NCBI RefSeq assembly: GCF_001748245.1
Contig: NZ_BDFO01000001.1
Location: 684,828 to 748,827 of the forward strand
Length of the DNA: 64,000 nucleotides
DNA from: Oligoflexus tunisiensis
GTDB taxonomy: Bacteria; Bdellovibrionota_B; Oligoflexia; Oligoflexales; Oligoflexaceae
Reading direction: 5' to 3'
The stretch's first letter is position 1. Each line of letters starts with the position of its first letter. Under the pieces are notes generated by a model. It worked only from the letters and a program-made list of their open reading frames with translations. It did not search any database and was not told the DNA's origin. Made by a program: the position numbers and the translations under genes. This document shows, piece by piece, positions 61,137 to 64,000 of the stretch.

Positions 61137-62375
61137 TTAGCGTTGCACGCGCGGAATGATACGTGGGCGGGGCGCTGTATCCGGCAGAGAAGTCTCTGCG
61201 GCCAATGCTCCGCTTTTTGGACGGCGTTCGATCACAGGACCTTTTTTCGCGTGAGCCGAACTCTCATCCTTCATATAGAGACGCGCAATGCGGCGCCATT
61301 GTCCCTGATCTTCGGGAACCAGCAGACAAATGGCTTCACCTTCAGCACCGGCCCGTGCGGTCCGCCCTATGCGGTGCACATAATCTTCCGGTGATTGAGG
61401 AAGATCGTAGTTTATAACATGCGCAATATGAGGAATATCCAAGCCGCGGGCTGCGATATCCGTAGCCACAAGAATGCGATAGGTGCCGACGCGGAAACCC
61501 TTGATAGCCGCATCACGCTGACTTTGGGTCCGGTCGCCATGAAGACGGGCAACGGCATAACCAAACTTCGTCAGGAATTTTGCCACGCGATCGGTGCGAT
61601 GCTTGGTCCGGGTGAAGATAATGATCGAGCCTTCGCGGGTATTCAATTCATCCAGCAGGACATCGTTTTTGGCTTCGGGAGTTGTCTGGACGACCGAGTG
61701 ATGAATTTTTTGCACCGGTTTTTCCACAGTGCCGACACTCACCCGTACAGGATTTTTCAGATAGCGATGCGCGAGACCCTGGATATTTTCGGGCAATGTT
61801 GCCGAAAAGAGGAGCGTTTGCCTCGTTGCTGGCAGATGCCGCAGGATCTCATTCAACTGCGGAGCAAAGCCCATATCGAGCATCCGATCGGCTTCATCGA
61901 GGACGAGCATCCCGGTATTTTGCAGCGACAGGGAACGTCTTTGCAAATGATCCACGAGACGTCCCGGTGTGGCTACGATAATGCGTGGACGCCGGTACAG
62001 CGCTCGGAGTTGTGTGGACATGGATGTGCCACCGATCAGGAGCACGTGACTCAGCTCAGGTGCGTATTGGGTGAGGCGAATCAGAACTTCAATAATCTGA
62101 ACCGCCAGCTCCCGGGTGGGAGCCAGGATGAGTGCCGTTTCCTGGGGCTGCTGCAAAAGACGCGCAACCAGAGGCACTCCAAAGGCACCGGTTTTTCCGG
62201 TTCCTGTTTGCGCGCAACCAATCAAATCCTGCTGGGCCATAGCCAAAGGAATCGCCTGGGATTGAATAGGCGTAGGCGAGGCAAAATTCATGGATTCTAG
62301 CGCCCTCTGCAACTGTCGGGGCAGGTTCATCTCTTCAAATGTATGCACTTTGGATCTTCTATTTGGTGAAACCAT
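61137..62375 (-). CDS. rhlE: DEAD-box RNA helicase, RhlE-type
   Basis: About 412 residues. Q motif FEEMNLPRQLQRALESMNF and PTPIQSQAIP, motif I AQTGTGKT, Ia APTRELAVQ, II DEAD, III SAT, V RGLDIP, VI HRIGRTARAG, with a basic C-terminal tail. The ATG at 62375 gives the usual family N-terminus. Its GGAG is 17 nt away but is brought close by an intervening hairpin (62378-62391). Starts at 62453 or 62474 are alternatives. It lies downstream of the RRM gene on the same strand, so the pair may form an RNA-remodelling or cold-response unit. Confidence 0.88.
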   Translation of the reverse strand: MVSPNRRSKVHTFEEMNLPRQLQRALESMNFASPTPIQSQAIPLAMAQQDLIGCAQTGTGKTGAFGVPLVARLLQQPQETALILAPTRELAVQIIEVLIRLTQYAPELSHVLLIGGTSMSTQLRALYRRPRIIVATPGRLVDHLQRRSLSLQNTGMLVLDEADRMLDMGFAPQLNEILRHLPATRQTLLFSATLPENIQGLAHRYLKNPVRVSVGTVEKPVQKIHHSVVQTTPEAKNDVLLDELNTREGSIIIFTRTKHRTDRVAKFLTKFGYAVARLHGDRTQSQRDAAIKGFRVGTYRILVATDIAARGLDIPHIAHVINYDLPQSPEDYVHRIGRTARAGAEGEAICLLVPEDQGQWRRIARLYMKDESSAHAKKGPVIERRPKSGALAAETSLPDTAPRPRIIPRVQR

Positions 62376-62396
62376 GCCGTCCGAAAGGACGACTCC
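62376..62396 (-). promoter_or_regulatory. Hairpin between Shine-Dalgarno and start of rhlE
   Basis: On the minus strand GGAG (62396-62393) is followed by CGTCC-TTTC-GGACG (62391-62378) and then GC-ATG. Folding shortens the SD-start distance from 17 to about 3 nt. A structure-dependent ribosome site sensitive to temperature or to the helicase itself is possible. Confidence 0.4.
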
Positions 62397-62526
62397 ACTC
62401 TGACGATACTCGGCAGTATTAAAATTATAACCTAAACTGCAGACGTTATCCATGCCTTGTTTGCGCTGTGGCATCGTGTCAGGTTCTGAATGTCCTGGGA
62501 GGATCAGTATGGAGGGTATGTTTGGC

Positions 62527-62567
62527 CCCGTGCTGGCTGTGGGGATCGAAAGATCCACCAGCACGGG
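62527..62567. promoter_or_regulatory. Long nested hairpin in the RRM-rhlE intercistronic region
   Basis: CCCGTGCTGG (62527-62536) pairs with CCAGCACGGG (62558-62567), and inside it GGATC-gaaa-GATCC forms a second stem. No T-run follows on the minus strand, so it is not a simple terminator. It may be a processing or attenuation element between the RRM and helicase genes. Confidence 0.55.
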
Positions 62568-62618
62568 TCTCAACCCTACGGAAATCCGTAGAGGTGTTAT
62601 GGACTGAATTGGTCCGGA

Positions 62619-62960
62619 TTAATAACGGTTACGACCGCCGCCGCCGAAGCCGCCGCGACCACCACGGTCACCACGACCGCCGCCGAATCCACCGCCGCGT
62701 CCTTCACGAGGAGCCTGTGGGCGAGCTTCGTTCACAGTGATTTTACGGCCATCGTAATCTGCACCGTTGAACTTTTCGATCGCATCAGCAGCTTCAGCGT
62801 CAGTCGACATTTCGACGAAGCCAAAACCTTTGGAGCGACCGGTTTCACGGTCCATGATCACTTTGGCAGAGACCACAGTGCCACTTTGCGAGAACGTGTC
62901 AAAAAGCACGTCATCAGTGGCGGAGAACGGAAGATTGCCGACGTAAAGTTTCTTGCCCAT
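62619..62960 (-). CDS. RRM-domain RNA-binding protein with Gly/Arg-rich tail
   Basis: 113 residues. A single RRM with RNP2 KLYVGNLPF (4-12) and RNP1 KGFGFVEM (about 44-51), then a tail rich in GGG and RGG-like repeats ending GGGRNRY. Such small RRM proteins in cyanobacteria and proteobacteria are often cold-induced RNA chaperones. The RGG tail would bind RNA and could promote condensates. ATG follows AGGAGGTGAT. It precedes the helicase gene, consistent with joint function. Confidence 0.93.
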   Translation of the reverse strand: MGKKLYVGNLPFSATDDVLFDTFSQSGTVVSAKVIMDRETGRSKGFGFVEMSTDAEAADAIEKFNGADYDGRKITVNEARPQAPREGRGGGFGGGRGDRGGRGGFGGGGRNRY

Positions 62961-63582
62961 ATCACCTCCTTAAGGCTGGGAACCGCAAAAGAGGTAGGGG
63001 CCCAACTGCCCGTAGACTCTGACGCGCGACAGATCATATACCTGCCTGCGAAGAGGCGATCAAGAAAAAACTTCCAGTTGAGACTCAACTTACGAACCGT
63101 ACCTCTAGCTTCGCAAGAGATTAACTGCTTCTTGTTTTCGGTGCAAGAAAGAACAAACAGGGTGGGCAAGATCATCTTGTGAGGCCTGATGGACGCGCCT
63201 TTCGCAACGCGGGTCCAGTTTCAATTCATACCTCGAGGTCGATTTTGACCCCAGCTGGGCCATGAGTTCCCGGCTCTGGCTTGGTCTGTCAGACGGGGTT
63301 CGGACAGCCGTACACAATCTGGAGAGGGCCTTTGCAGCCTTTGGAATTCTTTCTCAAAAGGAAAGAATCGGGTCAAAATGGTTCCCTGCCATCGTGTTTG
63401 CACATTTTCGCGGAACTCCGATTCGCACCGGACCAAAACCTGGCCGTAAAAATCCTCCACTCTTCGCGGGTTTAGCTCGGATCCTATCTCTGATTAATTT
63501 GTAATATCCGTTCGTTAACGAAATTTCTCGAATTTCCTGAAATCCCGACCGAAAAGGCTCCATGTAGGCAAACTTATCGAGA
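62961..63582. other. Long divergent intergenic region
   Basis: About 620 nt. On the minus side it provides a long leader for the RRM gene (usual for cold-shock messages). On the plus side TTCGTTAACGAA (63511-63522), a perfect 12-bp palindrome, lies 61 nt before the last gene. Open frames here lack family features. No RNA gene was recognised. Confidence 0.35.
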
Positions 63583-64000
63583 GTGCTCGCTGTGGGTAGC
63601 AACAAATCAAAAAGAAGCCGTTCGTCCTCAGGCAAAGGGTCCTCATCAGGATCCTTTAAACCAGGCGACCTGTTCGGCGGCAGCGGTGGCGGACTGGTTC
63701 CCGTGTTTGCCATCGTCTGTGGTGTGTTGATCGGCATGGGCGGGGCCTATGTGGTCAAACGTGTCATCTTCGGCGGCAACAAAAAACCTCGTCCAGAAGT
63801 TGCCATGATCGAGGAAAGTGATCGCGGATCCGGCCGCGTGAGATTGAAGCGCGAAGCCCGTGTGCGTCCCGTGGAAACTGCGGAAATAAATGACTCGATC
63901 CAATATGTTGAGCAGCCACCCATGGCTGAACCGACGCCTCCTCCACCGCCGGCACCGGAGCCTCGCAGTCTGCCCCGAGCCGATCCGTTGCCACCGGAGC
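63583..64000 (+). CDS. Single-pass membrane protein with Pro-rich region, 3' end beyond window
   Basis: 139 codons are visible from a GTG at 63583 (a GTG at 63592 is an alternative); the only upstream ATG is followed at once by a stop. A Ser/Lys-rich cytosolic start precedes Gly-rich FGGSGGGLVP and a transmembrane helix of about 20 residues (FAIVCGVLIGMGGAYVV). A basic segment and a Pro-rich stretch (PTPPPPPAPEP) follow. This layout is common to TonB-, SPOR- or DamX-type envelope proteins, but the C-terminal domain that would decide is not in the window. Confidence 0.65.
   Translation, partial: MLAVGSNKSKRSRSSSGKGSSSGSFKPGDLFGGSGGGLVPVFAIVCGVLIGMGGAYVVKRVIFGGNKKPRPEVAMIEESDRGSGRVRLKREARVRPVETAEINDSIQYVEQPPMAEPTPPPPPAPEPRSLPRADPLPPE

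Noticed and set aside
63262..63737. Frames on both strands in the region before the last gene
   Set aside because: No family motifs, unusual composition, and overlap with the start of the membrane protein gene or its promoter palindrome.

Overview
This window comes from a Gram-negative bacterium with a large signalling repertoire. It has outer-membrane-style lipoproteins, GmhB for LPS heptose, CreBCD, CheV, FtsH, RarA, an RRM protein next to a DEAD-box helicase, a full stressosome and several very large hybrid histidine kinases. The mix fits the Oligoflexia/Bdellovibrionota or another delta-like lineage. This is an inference from gene content; no rRNA or marker gene here settles it.

Region 1 (1-13.5 kb) is a signalling block. 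A small XRE regulator precedes a stressosome operon: rsbR, rsbS, rsbT, an RsbT-RsbX fusion, a histidine kinase that begins with another RsbT-like ATPase and ends in a receiver, and a second hybrid kinase. A lipoprotein-type ABC solute-binding protein follows on the other strand. Next is creB-creC-creD, with an exact TTCAC-N6-TTCAC cre-tag in front of creD.

Region 2 (13.5-32.55 kb) is an accessory island ending at an intact tRNA-Ala(GGC) gene on the minus strand. Copies of that tRNA's 3' end, of its terminator hairpin and of a 52-nt double-hairpin repeat recur at 14.7, 17.8 and 18.7 kb. This is the pattern left by repeated integration at the tRNA. The compartments hold toxin-antitoxin modules (two BrnTA pairs with broken toxins, MntA with a truncated HepT, an intact VapBC), IS remnants, a MASE1/CHASE hybrid kinase, a cassette of small unknown genes bounded by 15-bp direct repeats, an IS481-like element, a truncated IS3 element, and a solitary 1327-residue STAND/NACHT-type ATPase that is the best anti-phage defence candidate. 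No integrase gene is visible.

Region 3 (32.7-43.9 kb) is ordinary chromosome: a VKOR-DsbA fusion, GmhB, a BFD-type 2Fe-2S protein, a CPBP protease with CheV, a receiver-PilZ protein, an RNA m5U methyltransferase, and tryptophan 2,3-dioxygenase with an aminotransferase.

Region 4 (44-64 kb) begins with a 1739-residue kinase-like/AAA/GAF/PP2C regulator. It continues with NhaR-like, FtsH (possible heat-shock promoter), a TPR-kinase-receiver-kinase protein and RarA. Then come an HNH-like lipoprotein, MgtE, a secreted subtilase, an RhlE-type helicase downstream of an RRM protein with structured leader RNA, and the start of a membrane protein cut by the window edge. PP2C and STAS/RsbT logic in region 1 and the PP2C-tipped regulator in region 4 both point to partner-switching control of an unseen output.
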